The translations under genes and the position numbers were made by a program. The notes beneath the pieces are model-generated. The model worked only from the letters and a program-made list of their open reading frames with translations, was not told the origin of the DNA and did no database searches. A stretch of 15,432 nt of DNA from Actinomycetota bacterium (GTDB taxonomy: Bacteria; Actinomycetota; Acidimicrobiia; Spongiisociales; ZC4RG35), in NCBI GenBank assembly GCA_003242515.1, contig QGUS01000010.1:1-15432 (forward strand), read 5' to 3'. Of this stretch, positions 1 through 5,871 are shown one piece after another (within the stretch, counting starts at the first letter, position 1; the number at the start of each line of letters is the position of its first letter).

Positions 1-27
1 GCAGGGTCATATGTGTATAAGAGACAC
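1..27 (+). other. Residual Tn5/Nextera read-1 adapter (not genomic)
   Basis: The first 27 bases match the 3' part of the Illumina Nextera read-1 transposase adapter at 24 of 27 positions, with mismatches at 5, 10 and 27. Within it, 11-26 is an exact match to the inner part of the 19-bp Tn5 mosaic end. The match lies at the extreme window edge and interrupts the dnaN reading frame, as an untrimmed adapter at a contig end would. Genomic sequence therefore starts near base 27 or 28. The adapter sequence is recalled from general knowledge; the match is visible in the window. Confidence 0.93.
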
Positions 28-811
28 GCCCCAGGGCGTCGAGGAGCCCGTCACGGTCGACGACCAGCTGGTTCGGGTAGTGGTCCGGCAGGATCGACTC
101 GTACTTCGGGAAGTTGCCGTCGATGAGACGGAGACGCATCCGGCCCCGGTCAGAGCTGAACACGGCCTCGCGGTCCCGCATGTGGACACGGACGATCGAC
201 GAGCCGATGGAGCGGGGCAGCTCACGCAGGCCGCGGGCGGGGACGAGGCCCGAGCCACCCAGGTGGATCCCCGGGATCTCGCGCTTGGCGAGCCGGTACG
301 AGTCCGTGGCCACCAGGCGGAGACCCTCCGGAGCGTCGGCGAAGAGGACACCGGTCAGGATCGGGCGGGCGCTGTCGATCGACGCGGCCACCGTGACCTG
401 GTTGATCGCCTCGGCGAACACGTCACCGTCGATCTCGACTCCCTCGTCCAGGGAGTCGGGCTGCTCCGGGAACTCCTCCACGTTGAGCGGCCGGAGGCTG
501 AAGCGGGGGCCGTTGCCCTGGATCTCCACCTCCGTCGAGGTGGCGCCGAGGGTGACGACACCGGCCGGCATCTTCCGCACGGCCTCGGAGAGGAGACGAC
601 CGGGCACGAGGGCCTGACCCTCCTCGAGGACCTCCACCTCCATCTCGGTCTGGATCGTGATCTCCTCGTCGGTGCCCGTGACCCGGAGTCGCGAGCCGGA
701 GACCTCACAGAGGAGTCCCTGAAGAACGGGTCGAGCGGATCGTGCGGCGACCGCCCGGTTGGCTCGGGCGAGGACGTCCGCCAGGTCGTCTCGCTGGGCT
801 CGGATTCTCAC
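1..811 (-). CDS. dnaN: DNA polymerase III beta sliding clamp, 3' end missing
   Basis: DnaN is the ring-shaped clamp that tethers DNA polymerase III to DNA and recruits many replication and repair proteins. The frame opens with GTG at 811-809 (MRIRAQRDDLADVLARAN) and contains typical clamp segments such as SARPVLQGLLCEV, a VTVAASIDSARPILTG-like domain-2 start, ATDSYRLAKRE and LIDGNFPKYESILP. A purine-rich ribosome site (GGAAGG) lies about 12 bases upstream. About 261 genuine residues are present out of the roughly 370-380 usual for the family, covering domains 1 and 2 and the start of domain 3. The last codons, 27 down to 1, read adapter sequence, so the encoded end (SYTHMTL) is artificial. 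It follows dnaA on the same strand after 174 bp, the standard dnaA-dnaN order. Identity is secure; the 3' end is lost to the contig edge, not to mutation. Confidence 0.95.
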   Translation of the reverse strand, partial: MRIRAQRDDLADVLARANRAVAARSARPVLQGLLCEVSGSRLRVTGTDEEITIQTEMEVEVLEEGQALVPGRLLSEAVRKMPAGVVTLGATSTEVEIQGNGPRFSLRPLNVEEFPEQPDSLDEGVEIDGDVFAEAINQVTVAASIDSARPILTGVLFADAPEGLRLVATDSYRLAKREIPGIHLGGSGLVPARGLRELPRSIGSSIVRVHMRDREAVFSSDRGRMRLRLIDGNFPKYESILPDHYPNQLVVDRDGLLDALGRVSYTHMTL

Positions 812-985
812 AGGTGTCGTTCCCTTCCTTCTCTTCTGGTCTTATCAATCGAAGATTATTAGTCGTGGTAGGAGCTGGGGATCCTGGGGAAACCCCGGTT
901 GTGTGCCCGTCCTGCCTGGGATTCCGTCTGTGGAGACCCGTGGGGATGGTTCGGGGACAACCGGAGCCCATCTGTGGAAGGCTCC
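812..985. other. dnaA-dnaN intergenic region with AT-rich patch and degenerate DnaA boxes
   Basis: This 174-bp gap separates dnaA from dnaN on the minus strand. Bases 841-863 are strikingly AT-rich for this genome (17 of 23 A or T). Further right are minus-strand CCACA-core words resembling DnaA boxes at 929-937 and 973-981, with another at 992-1000 just inside the dnaA 3' end, plus a TTGTCC-like word read from the complement of 953-960. None is a perfect TTGTCCACA. A small GGGG-AAA-CCCC hairpin lies at 886-896. In Streptomyces and Mycobacterium oriC lies in the dnaA-dnaN gap, so this may be an origin arm with an unwinding element, or only the dnaN leader. No convincing -35/-10 pair for dnaN was found. 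Confidence 0.5.
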
Positions 986-2362
986 TCAGGCTGTGGAAAT
1001 GCCACCACCTTTCCTCAGGTCCTGTGTGAGTTGATTCACACGGTCGAAGACGGCGCGATCGGACCGGAGGATCCGCTTCACCTTCTCCACCGAGTGCAGG
1101 ACCGTGGTGTGGTCACGGTTGAACCTCTCACCGATCTTGGGGAGTGACAGGTCGGTTAGCTCCCGGCAGAGGTACATGGCGATCTGACGGGCCAGGACCA
1201 GGGGCTGGCGCCGGCTGGCCGACAGCAGGTCCTCCGAGGTGAAGCCGTACGCCTGGGCCGTGGTGCGGATGATCGTGTCGGCCGAGAGCGGCGTGGGCTC
1301 GTCGTTGGGGACCATGTCGGACAGCACCCGCATGGCCGTCTCGAGGTCGATGTCCCGCCGGTTGAGCGCCGACCAGGCCGTGACCCGGGTGAGGGCTCCT
1401 TCGAGCTCCCTGATGTTGTCGGAGACCAGGGTGGCGATGTACTCCAGCACCTCGTAGGGGACCGGGCGCGGGGCGAACTCGGCGTTCCGCTTCAGGATCG
1501 CGATCCGGGTCTCGACATCCGGGGGCTGGATGTCGGTGAGGAGGCCCCACTCGAACCGGCTCCGGAGACGGTCCTCCAGCGAGGACAGGTTGCGAGGGTG
1601 CCGGTCGGAGGAGATCACCATCTGCTTGCCCGCCATGTAGAGGGCGTTGAAGGTGTGGAAGAACTCCTCAAGGGTCTCTTCCTTCCCCTCGAAGAACTGG
1701 ACGTCATCGAGGAGGAGCACGTCGACGTTCCGGTAGCGGGCCTTGAAGTCGTCGGGCCGCTTCCGCCGGATGCTGTCGATGAAGTCGTTGAGGAACTGCT
1801 CCGAGGTCACGTAGCGGACCACGAGGTCGGGGTACATCTCCAGCACCTGGTGACCCACGGCGTTGAGGAGGTGGGTCTTGCCCAGGCCGGCGCCGCCGTA
1901 GATGAACAGCGGGTTGTAGTGGGCCCCCGGCTGCTCGGCCACGGCCATGGCGGCCGCCCAGGCGAAGCGGTTGGACTGGCCGACGACGAAGCTCTCGAAG
2001 CGGTAACGCGGGATGAGGCTGTTCTCCCGGGAGGCCAGGTCCGCCGGCGTCGGGGTCGGCTCGGGCACCGGCACGGTCTCCACGACCGGCTCCGGGAGCT
2101 CCGCCGCGGTCGCCACCCGGAAGTCGGGGGTGCCGTCGGTCTGGAACGCGGTGCGGTAGGCGTGGTTGATCAGCTCGCCGTGCTTGTCCTTCACCCAGCG
2201 GAGGTGGAACTCGCTCGGCGCCACGAGGATCAGCCGGTCACCGTCGAACTCCGGCTCGAGACGGGACAGCCATGTCTCCCAGTTGCTCTTGGAGACCGCC
2301 CCACGCAGTGTCTCCCGGAACGAGATCCAACTGTCGGTGGTGTGGGCCGTCTGTTGTGTCAA
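986..2362 (-). CDS. dnaA: Chromosomal replication initiator DnaA
   Basis: DnaA is the AAA+ initiator that binds DnaA boxes, melts the origin and loads the helicase. The 458-residue product has domain I at about 10-80 (FRETLRGAVSKSNWETWLSRLEP), a short Pro/Glu-rich domain II linker at about 90-110, and AAA+ domain III with Walker A GGAGLGKTH near 156-164, Walker B LLLDDVQF near 216-223 and the arginine-finger motif DRLRSRF. Domain IV carries the signature GERFNRDHTTVLHSVEKV. The start chosen is TTG at 2362-2360, preceded by an AGGAGGAG ribosome site at about 2372-2380 and giving a normal-length domain I. A GTG at 2443 would add 27 residues encoded by the DnaA-box cluster and is unlikely. The gene reads away from the origin towards dnaN. 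DnaA boxes in its own leader imply autoregulation, an inference. Confidence 0.97.
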   Translation of the reverse strand: MTQQTAHTTDSWISFRETLRGAVSKSNWETWLSRLEPEFDGDRLILVAPSEFHLRWVKDKHGELINHAYRTAFQTDGTPDFRVATAAELPEPVVETVPVPEPTPTPADLASRENSLIPRYRFESFVVGQSNRFAWAAAMAVAEQPGAHYNPLFIYGGAGLGKTHLLNAVGHQVLEMYPDLVVRYVTSEQFLNDFIDSIRRKRPDDFKARYRNVDVLLLDDVQFFEGKEETLEEFFHTFNALYMAGKQMVISSDRHPRNLSSLEDRLRSRFEWGLLTDIQPPDVETRIAILKRNAEFAPRPVPYEVLEYIATLVSDNIRELEGALTRVTAWSALNRRDIDLETAMRVLSDMVPNDEPTPLSADTIIRTTAQAYGFTSEDLLSASRRQPLVLARQIAMYLCRELTDLSLPKIGERFNRDHTTVLHSVEKVKRILRSDRAVFDRVNQLTQDLRKGGGISTA

Positions 2363-2395
2363 GCCTTCGCCTCTCCTCCTAAGGCCCGGGCGGAG

Positions 2396-2427
2396 TTGTC
2401 CACAGAAAGTTCCACACCTGTGGAAAC
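2396..2427. repeat. DnaA-box cluster: one perfect and two degenerate boxes
   Basis: TTGTCCACA at 2396-2404 matches the actinobacterial DnaA box exactly. AGTTCCACA at 2408-2416 lies 12 bp downstream in the same orientation. TGTGGAAAC at 2419-2427 is a box in the opposite orientation. The last two form a perfect 7-bp inverted repeat, TTCCACA-CC-TGTGGAA. The cluster sits between the predicted dnaA promoter and the dnaA start, where bound DnaA could both build the origin complex and repress dnaA. Confidence 0.75.
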
Positions 2428-2533
2428 GCGTGGCTCGACCCACCCGGGGGTACCTTCACTTTCGAGGTCCGTGCGACCGCCGCTCCAGCGGCAGGGAAGT
2501 GGCGGCCGGTGCCTCTGTCGTCTTGGGTCGGCG

Positions 2534-2562
2534 AGTATCGGAGGGCCTCGGTCGGTCGTCAA
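2534..2562 (-). promoter_or_regulatory. Candidate dnaA promoter
   Basis: On the minus strand TTGACG (complement of 2557-2562) is followed after 17 bp by GATACT (complement of 2534-2539), a reasonable housekeeping-sigma -35/-10 pair. Transcription would start near 2527, giving a leader of about 165 nt that contains the DnaA-box cluster. Spacing and -35 are good; the -10 is imperfect. Confidence 0.45.
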
Positions 2563-2564
2563 GA

Positions 2565-2735
2565 TCGCGAGATTCGCGGCTGTGGAATACCCCGGCCCCC
2601 GCTGTCCACAGCCGTTTCCCCTGGTCAGGGTCATGTTTTCCAGATATCACCAGGAGGCTGGGGATGGCCGGGGACCGCCTGGAGCCGCAAAGGTGTTTTT
2701 CGCGACCTTCGCGAATTTTCGCGAAGTGGTCGCGG
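2565..2735. repeat. Helically phased TCGCGA/TCGCGG words in oriC
   Basis: TCGCGA occurs at 2565-2570, 2700-2705, 2709-2714 and 2719-2724, and TCGCGG at 2574-2579 and 2730-2735. Two copies are embedded in the 8-bp palindrome TTCGCGAA (2708-2715 and 2718-2725). Step sizes within the right-hand group are 9, 10 and 11 bp and within the left-hand pair 9 bp, close to one helical turn. The spacers in the right-hand group are AT-rich (TTTTT, AATTTT). I know of no standard actinobacterial oriC element with this word, so a binding site for an unnamed factor, or part of the unwinding region, are both possible. Confidence 0.5.
2578..2613. repeat. Inverted pair of DnaA boxes
   Basis: GGCTGTGGA (2578-2586) and TCCACAGCC (2605-2613) form a perfect 9-bp inverted repeat with an 18-bp spacer. 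The right arm includes CTGTCCACA (2602-2610), one mismatch from the TTGTCCACA consensus; the left arm is a 7/9 box in the opposite orientation. The arrangement suggests a pair of DnaA-binding sites facing each other. Confidence 0.6.
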
Positions 2736-2772
2736 TGGTGAGAAGATGGAAAGGTCCGGGCTCGACGACGCT

Positions 2773-2802
2773 TTGACATAGATTTTGGTCGGCCCGTAAC
2801 CT
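2773..2802 (+). promoter_or_regulatory. rpmH promoter
   Basis: TTGACA at 2773-2778 is a perfect -35 box. After an 18-bp spacer, TAACCT at 2797-2802 fits the actinobacterial TANNNT -10. The start would be near 2808-2810, giving a leader of about 28-30 nt before the rpmH ATG. It probably drives the whole operon rpmH to parB, since no other clear promoter or terminator is seen before 7505. Confidence 0.7.
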
Positions 2803-2837
2803 GAAGCGATCCCGTTCCCGAACTGGTCTTTCCTCTC

Positions 2838-2972
2838 ATGAAGCGCACTTATCAACCAAAGGTTCGGCGTCGCAAGCGACGTCACGGCTTCCGTCAGCGC
2901 ATGCGCACGCGCGCCGGCCGTGCCATCCTCAAGGCTCGGCGTGACAAGGGCCGGAAGCGTCTCGCGGCCTGA
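2838..2972 (+). CDS. rpmH: 50S ribosomal protein L34
   Basis: The 44-residue product begins MKRTYQPKVRRRKRRHGF and continues with RQRMRTRAGRAIL and RDKGRKRLAA, the diagnostic L34 pattern: a tiny, extremely basic protein bound to 23S rRNA in the large subunit. Length is normal. The ATG at 2838 has no strong Shine-Dalgarno sequence; the upstream bases are pyrimidine-rich, so translation may rely on the short leader. It is the first gene of the operon behind a strong promoter, and its 3' end overlaps the start of rnpA in another frame. Identity is secure. Confidence 0.97.
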   Translation: MKRTYQPKVRRRKRRHGFRQRMRTRAGRAILKARRDKGRKRLAA

Positions 2973-3276
2973 GTCCCTACGAACCCCCAAGGACTTCCGT
3001 AGAGTTCTGGGCGCAGGGACGAGACGACGCAGCGGCGGGATCGTGCTGGTCAGCGCACCCGGCCGTCCCGGACCGCCTCGCGTCGGCTTGGTCGTGCCCC
3101 GCTCGGTCGGGAAGGCGGTCGTCCGCAACCGCATCAAGCGCCGCCTTCGCCACGCCGCGGCGATGGCGCCCCTGGAGCCAGGAGTCGACTACGTGATCAT
3201 CGCCAACCGAAGCGTCGAAGAGGTGCCCTTCACGGAGCTGCGTGGTTGGCTGGAGCGCGCCCTGGAGGGCCGATGA
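2941..3276 (+). CDS. rnpA: Ribonuclease P protein component
   Basis: RnpA binds RNase P RNA and helps it cleave the 5' leader of precursor tRNAs. The product has the expected FRRVL start of the fold, the central PRVGLVVPRSVGKAV segment and the hallmark RNR-box VVRNRIKRRLRHA, with RNR at residues 62-64, followed by the VDYVIIANR strand. With the GTG at 2941 it is 111 residues, normal for the family. No usual start codon (ATG, GTG or TTG) lies between the rpmH stop and the conserved region, so the gene must begin inside rpmH: at GTG 2941 (32-bp overlap) or GTG 2920 (53-bp overlap). I prefer 2941 for length. The stop overlaps the yidD start (ATGA). Confidence 0.93.
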   Translation: MTRAGSVSRPESLRTPKDFRRVLGAGTRRRSGGIVLVSAPGRPGPPRVGLVVPRSVGKAVVRNRIKRRLRHAAAMAPLEPGVDYVIIANRSVEEVPFTELRGWLERALEGR

Positions 3277-3524
3277 TCCGCTTCCTGGTCTCGATCCCCC
3301 GCCGGCTGGTCGCCATGCTCATCATGGCCTACCAAAAACTGGTAAGTCCTGCCCTGGGCCCGAACTGCCGGTTCCAGCCCACCTGCTCCCAGTACGCCCT
3401 CGAGGCCGTGCAGCGTCACGGGGTCCTCAAGGGCGTCTGGCTGGCGGCCAAGCGGATCGGCCGCTGCCACCCACTGCATGAGGGTGGCTATGACCCCGTC
3501 CCCGAACACTGGAGTAGAGCCTGA
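3273..3524 (+). CDS. yidD: Membrane protein insertion efficiency factor YidD
   Basis: YidD is a small inner-face membrane-associated protein that helps YidC insert membrane proteins. The 83-residue product has the family hallmark AYQKLVSPALGPNCRFQPTC, the three conserved cysteines (C32, C38, C65) and the ending RCHPLHEGGYDPVP. An N-terminal amphipathic or hydrophobic helix (residues 3-20) precedes the motif. The ATG at 3273 overlaps the rnpA stop as ATGA and is preceded by GGAGGG at 3264-3269, so translation is coupled. An upstream start at 3246 would add nine non-conserved residues. Its stop overlaps the first base of yidC. Confidence 0.95.
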   Translation: MIRFLVSIPRRLVAMLIMAYQKLVSPALGPNCRFQPTCSQYALEAVQRHGVLKGVWLAAKRIGRCHPLHEGGYDPVPEHWSRA

Positions 3525-4378
3525 TGGGCGCATTGTTCGATGCCATCAAGACGGCTTTGGGCGCCATCCTCGTCTTCTTCTATGACGTCTTCTCCGGCCT
3601 GGGCGAGGGTGCCGGCGTGGGCCTGGCCATCATCGGCCTCACCATCCTCATCAGCCTGGCGCTCTTCCCCCTCACCCTGAAGCAGACCCGGGCCACCCGG
3701 GCCTTCCAGGAGATCCAGCCCCAGGTCCGCAAGCTCCAAGCGGAGTTCAAGGACAACCCCGAGGAACTGCAGAAGCGGCTCATCGCCCTGCAGCGGGAGG
3801 CCGGGGCGACACCGGGTGGCTGTCTCCTCCCCATGCTGATCCAGATGCCGATCTGGCTGGCGCTGTTCCAGCTGCTCCGGGATCCGCTCGTCTACATCAG
3901 CAGGGACACCGGTTTCGGCCAGGCGCTGAGCAACGGGGAGACCACGTTCCTGGGGATGCACATCAGCCAGTCCCCTGCCGAGGCGGCGGCCGGCGGGATC
4001 GGCGGCGCCATCCCCTACCTGATCATCATCGTCTTCATGGTGGCCACCCAGTACATCCAGCAGTGGCACGCCACGGCCGGTCAGCCCCGGCCCGAGGGCG
4101 CCGCCGGCGCCACCAACCAGGCGATCACCAAGATCTTCCCGCTCATGTTCGGGTTCATCTCCTGGAATCTTCCGGTGGGTCTCATCGTGTACTGGGCCAC
4201 CGCCAACCTGTTCCGCCTCGGTCAGCAGGCCCTGATCTACAAGATCGACGGACGTCCCACTGCTCCGCAGGTCGAGGAGGAGGAGAAGAAGGCCCCGGAG
4301 AAGAAGACCACCGGTGAGGTCAAGAAGCAGCAGCAGGGTTCGGCGGCGAAGCGTCGCCGCCGCAGAAGGAGGAACTGA
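3524..4378 (+). CDS. yidC: YidC/Oxa1 membrane protein insertase
   Basis: YidC inserts and folds membrane proteins, alone or with SecYEG. The 284-residue protein has the Oxa1 core: a first core helix near 33-52, the charged cytoplasmic hairpin (LKQTRATRAFQEIQPQVRKL, with R56 a candidate for the family's groove arginine), helices near 102-118 (PMLIQMPIWLALFQLL), 164-180 and 204-229 (FPLMFGFISWNLPVGLIVYW). It lacks the large periplasmic P1 domain of Gram-negative YidC, as expected in Actinomycetota. The tail after residue 250 is Glu/Lys-rich and ends in a run of arginines, suitable for ribosome binding. The ATG overlaps the yidD stop (TGATG), and jag follows after one base. Confidence 0.95.
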   Translation: MGALFDAIKTALGAILVFFYDVFSGLGEGAGVGLAIIGLTILISLALFPLTLKQTRATRAFQEIQPQVRKLQAEFKDNPEELQKRLIALQREAGATPGGCLLPMLIQMPIWLALFQLLRDPLVYISRDTGFGQALSNGETTFLGMHISQSPAEAAAGGIGGAIPYLIIIVFMVATQYIQQWHATAGQPRPEGAAGATNQAITKIFPLMFGFISWNLPVGLIVYWATANLFRLGQQALIYKIDGRPTAPQVEEEEKKAPEKKTTGEVKKQQQGSAAKRRRRRRRN

Positions 4379-4379
4379 C

Positions 4380-5264
4380 GTGGAGCACGTCGAGATCGAG
4401 GTCAGGGCTCGCTCGATCGACCTGGCCATCGAGGCCGCCATGCAGGAGCTGGGCATCGACGATCCCGACCGTCTCGAGGTCAAGGTGATCCAGGAGCCCA
4501 CCAAGGGATTCCTCGGAATCGGCGCCCAGGACGGCGTCTTCCGCATCAAGCCTCGACCCGCCCGCAAGGAGCGCCGCCGTCGGCGGGGCAGCAAGAAGGG
4601 CCGTGGCAACGGGCAGGAGCAGAAGGACCGGCAGAATCGCCAGCAGGCCCGGGCCGAATCCGGTAAGAATGGGGGAGGCCGGAGCAGGAACGACCGCAAG
4701 GACGGCGACCGGGGCCGCTCCGAAGAGCCGAAGAAGGCCGAGAAGAAGGAAAACAAGGTGGCCGACGACCGTCCGGTCCTGTCCATCGAGGAGCAGGCCC
4801 GCATCGCCAAGGAGTTCCTCGAGGGTCTCGTCGAGGCCTACGGTCTCGAGGGGACCGTCACCACGCGGGTCGAGGACGACGTCATCGTCGCCGACGTGTC
4901 CGGCGAGCAGACCGAGGCGCTGGTGGGAGTCCGCGGCTCGGTGCGTGCCGCAATCCACGAGATCACCCGCACCGTCCTGCAGCGGCACGGCCAGGACGCC
5001 GCCCGGCTCCGTCTCGACATCGCCGGCTATGCCGAGCGTCGTCGCCAGGCCCTCACCATCTACGCCGAACAGCTCATCGAGCAGCTCATGGAGGAGGGCG
5101 GGGAGATCGTGCTGGAGCCGATGAGCCCGGCCGACCGCAAGGTGATCCACGACGTGGCCGCCAAGCATCCCGGTGTCACTTCCTACTCAGAGGGCGAGCC
5201 GCCCCGCCGTTATGTCGTCCTCTCCAGGATCGAAGACGACACCGCCACGGGCGAAGAGGAGTAG
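4380..5264 (+). CDS. jag: Jag/KhpB-type RNA-binding protein (Jag-N, KH, R3H)
   Basis: Jag (KhpB) binds single-stranded RNA and in Firmicutes affects cell elongation and small-RNA regulation. The 294-residue product has a Jag-N domain at 1-57 with the conserved GFLGIG loop, a long highly charged low-complexity linker at about 58-128 (Arg/Lys/Gly/Asp/Glu-rich, probably disordered), a KH domain at about 135-210 with a GVRG loop at 183-186, and an R3H domain at about 212-285 containing PADRKVIHDVA, the Arg and His of the motif. The start is GTG 4380, preceded by a perfect AAGGAGG seven bases upstream and one base after the yidC stop. The linker is longer than in Firmicutes. Position beside yidC is typical. 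Confidence 0.94.
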   Translation: MEHVEIEVRARSIDLAIEAAMQELGIDDPDRLEVKVIQEPTKGFLGIGAQDGVFRIKPRPARKERRRRRGSKKGRGNGQEQKDRQNRQQARAESGKNGGGRSRNDRKDGDRGRSEEPKKAEKKENKVADDRPVLSIEEQARIAKEFLEGLVEAYGLEGTVTTRVEDDVIVADVSGEQTEALVGVRGSVRAAIHEITRTVLQRHGQDAARLRLDIAGYAERRRQALTIYAEQLIEQLMEEGGEIVLEPMSPADRKVIHDVAAKHPGVTSYSEGEPPRRYVVLSRIEDDTATGEEE

Positions 5265-5268
5265 CCCG

Positions 5269-5282
5269 GTTTCACGTGAAAC
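5269..5282. promoter_or_regulatory. parS: parS centromere site 1
   Basis: GTTTCACGTGAAAC is the exact 14-bp core of the near-universal parS palindrome; 15 of 16 bases of the extended site match (5268-5283). ParB loads on such sites, clamps around DNA using CTP and spreads. It lies four bases after the jag stop and just upstream of the chosen rsmG start, about 2.4 kb from the rpmH end of the origin region. Confidence 0.96.
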
Positions 5283-5298
5283 AAGGTCCTGGGTCGGG

Positions 5299-5871
5299 GT
5301 GGCCGAGGAGATCGGCCACCCTCTGGACCCGGATCAGGTCGAGCTCCTCGACCGATACCGTCACTGGCTGGCCACCGAGGCCGTCACGGCAGGCGGGATC
5401 GGGCCCGCCGAGATCGATCGTCTCGACGACCGGCACATCGCCGACTCCATCCTCTACGCCGCGTTCTTCAGCCCGCCCGAGCGGGCGTGGGACCTGGGCT
5501 CGGGGGTCGGGTTGCCGGGGATCCCGCTGGCGGTGCTCCTCCCGGACACCGACTTCGTCCTCATCGACCGTTCCGGTCGTCGTGTCGATCTACTCAAACG
5601 CGCCGTGAGGGTGCTGGGACTGGAGAACGCGACAGTCCGCCAGGAGGACATGAGCCGCCTGAGAGGGGAGGTTCCGGTGATCGTCTCCCGCGCCTCGCTG
5701 CCACCTGATGAGCTCGCACCCATAGCGAGAAGGCTGCTCGCCCCGGGTGGAATCGCCGTGGTGGGTGGGTCCTGGGTGGCTCCACCGGAGCACGATGGAT
5801 GGGAGACCCGGGTAGTGCAGTCGAGATCCCTTGACCGCACCGTCTGGGTACTTATCATGCGCCGGCAATGA
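5299..5871 (+). CDS. rsmG: 16S rRNA (guanine-N7)-methyltransferase RsmG (GidB)
   Basis: RsmG methylates N7 of G527 in 16S rRNA using S-adenosylmethionine; loss gives low-level streptomycin resistance in several bacteria. The 190-residue product has the Rossmann motif AWDLGSGVGLPGIPLAVL at about 63-80, an acidic end of the second strand (LIDRSGRR), the RQEDMSRL motif and the conserved VSRA segment near 129-132. The H46-ADS motif of the family N-terminus is present. GTG 5299 is chosen as start because it begins just before the conserved helix. An ATG at 5212 would overlap jag and force translation through parS. Length is at the short end of the family. The stop overlaps the parA start (ATGA). 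Confidence 0.9.
   Translation: MAEEIGHPLDPDQVELLDRYRHWLATEAVTAGGIGPAEIDRLDDRHIADSILYAAFFSPPERAWDLGSGVGLPGIPLAVLLPDTDFVLIDRSGRRVDLLKRAVRVLGLENATVRQEDMSRLRGEVPVIVSRASLPPDELAPIARRLLAPGGIAVVGGSWVAPPEHDGWETRVVQSRSLDRTVWVLIMRRQ

Larger units (their letters stand above)
2363..2772. other. Putative chromosomal origin (oriC), dnaA-rpmH side
   Basis: The gap between divergent dnaA and rpmH is 475 bp and has no plausible gene. It contains a DnaA-box cluster (2396-2427), an inverted pair of boxes (2578-2613), a phased set of TCGCG words (2565-2735), an AT-richer stretch at about 2690-2730, and the two divergent promoters. Strand asymmetry of all flanking genes, which read outward from here, supports an origin. 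Whether initiation happens here, in the dnaA-dnaN gap, or needs both cannot be told from sequence alone. Open frames crossing this region on both strands look like chance frames in GC-rich DNA. Confidence 0.75.

Noticed and set aside
11..862. Long plus-strand open frame over dnaN, starting in the adapter
   Set aside because: It is antisense to a recognisable clamp gene, begins within adapter sequence and has no family-like motifs; typical GC-rich shadow frame.
2363..2443. DnaA extension to a GTG at 2443
   Set aside because: The added residues would be encoded by the DnaA-box cluster and lie upstream of a strong AGGAGGAG site that serves the TTG at 2362.
1598..2776. 392-codon plus-strand open frame over dnaA and oriC
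   Set aside because: Antisense to DnaA motifs, Val/Leu/Gly/Arg-rich composition of a shadow frame, and it runs through DnaA boxes and the dnaA promoter.
2456..3137. Minus-strand open frames across oriC, rpmH and rnpA
   Set aside because: They oppose secure genes and a strong promoter, have no ribosome site seen and no recognisable domain.
3488..4810. 440-codon minus-strand open frame over yidC and jag
   Set aside because: Composition mirrors the plus-strand coding; yidC and jag are certain.
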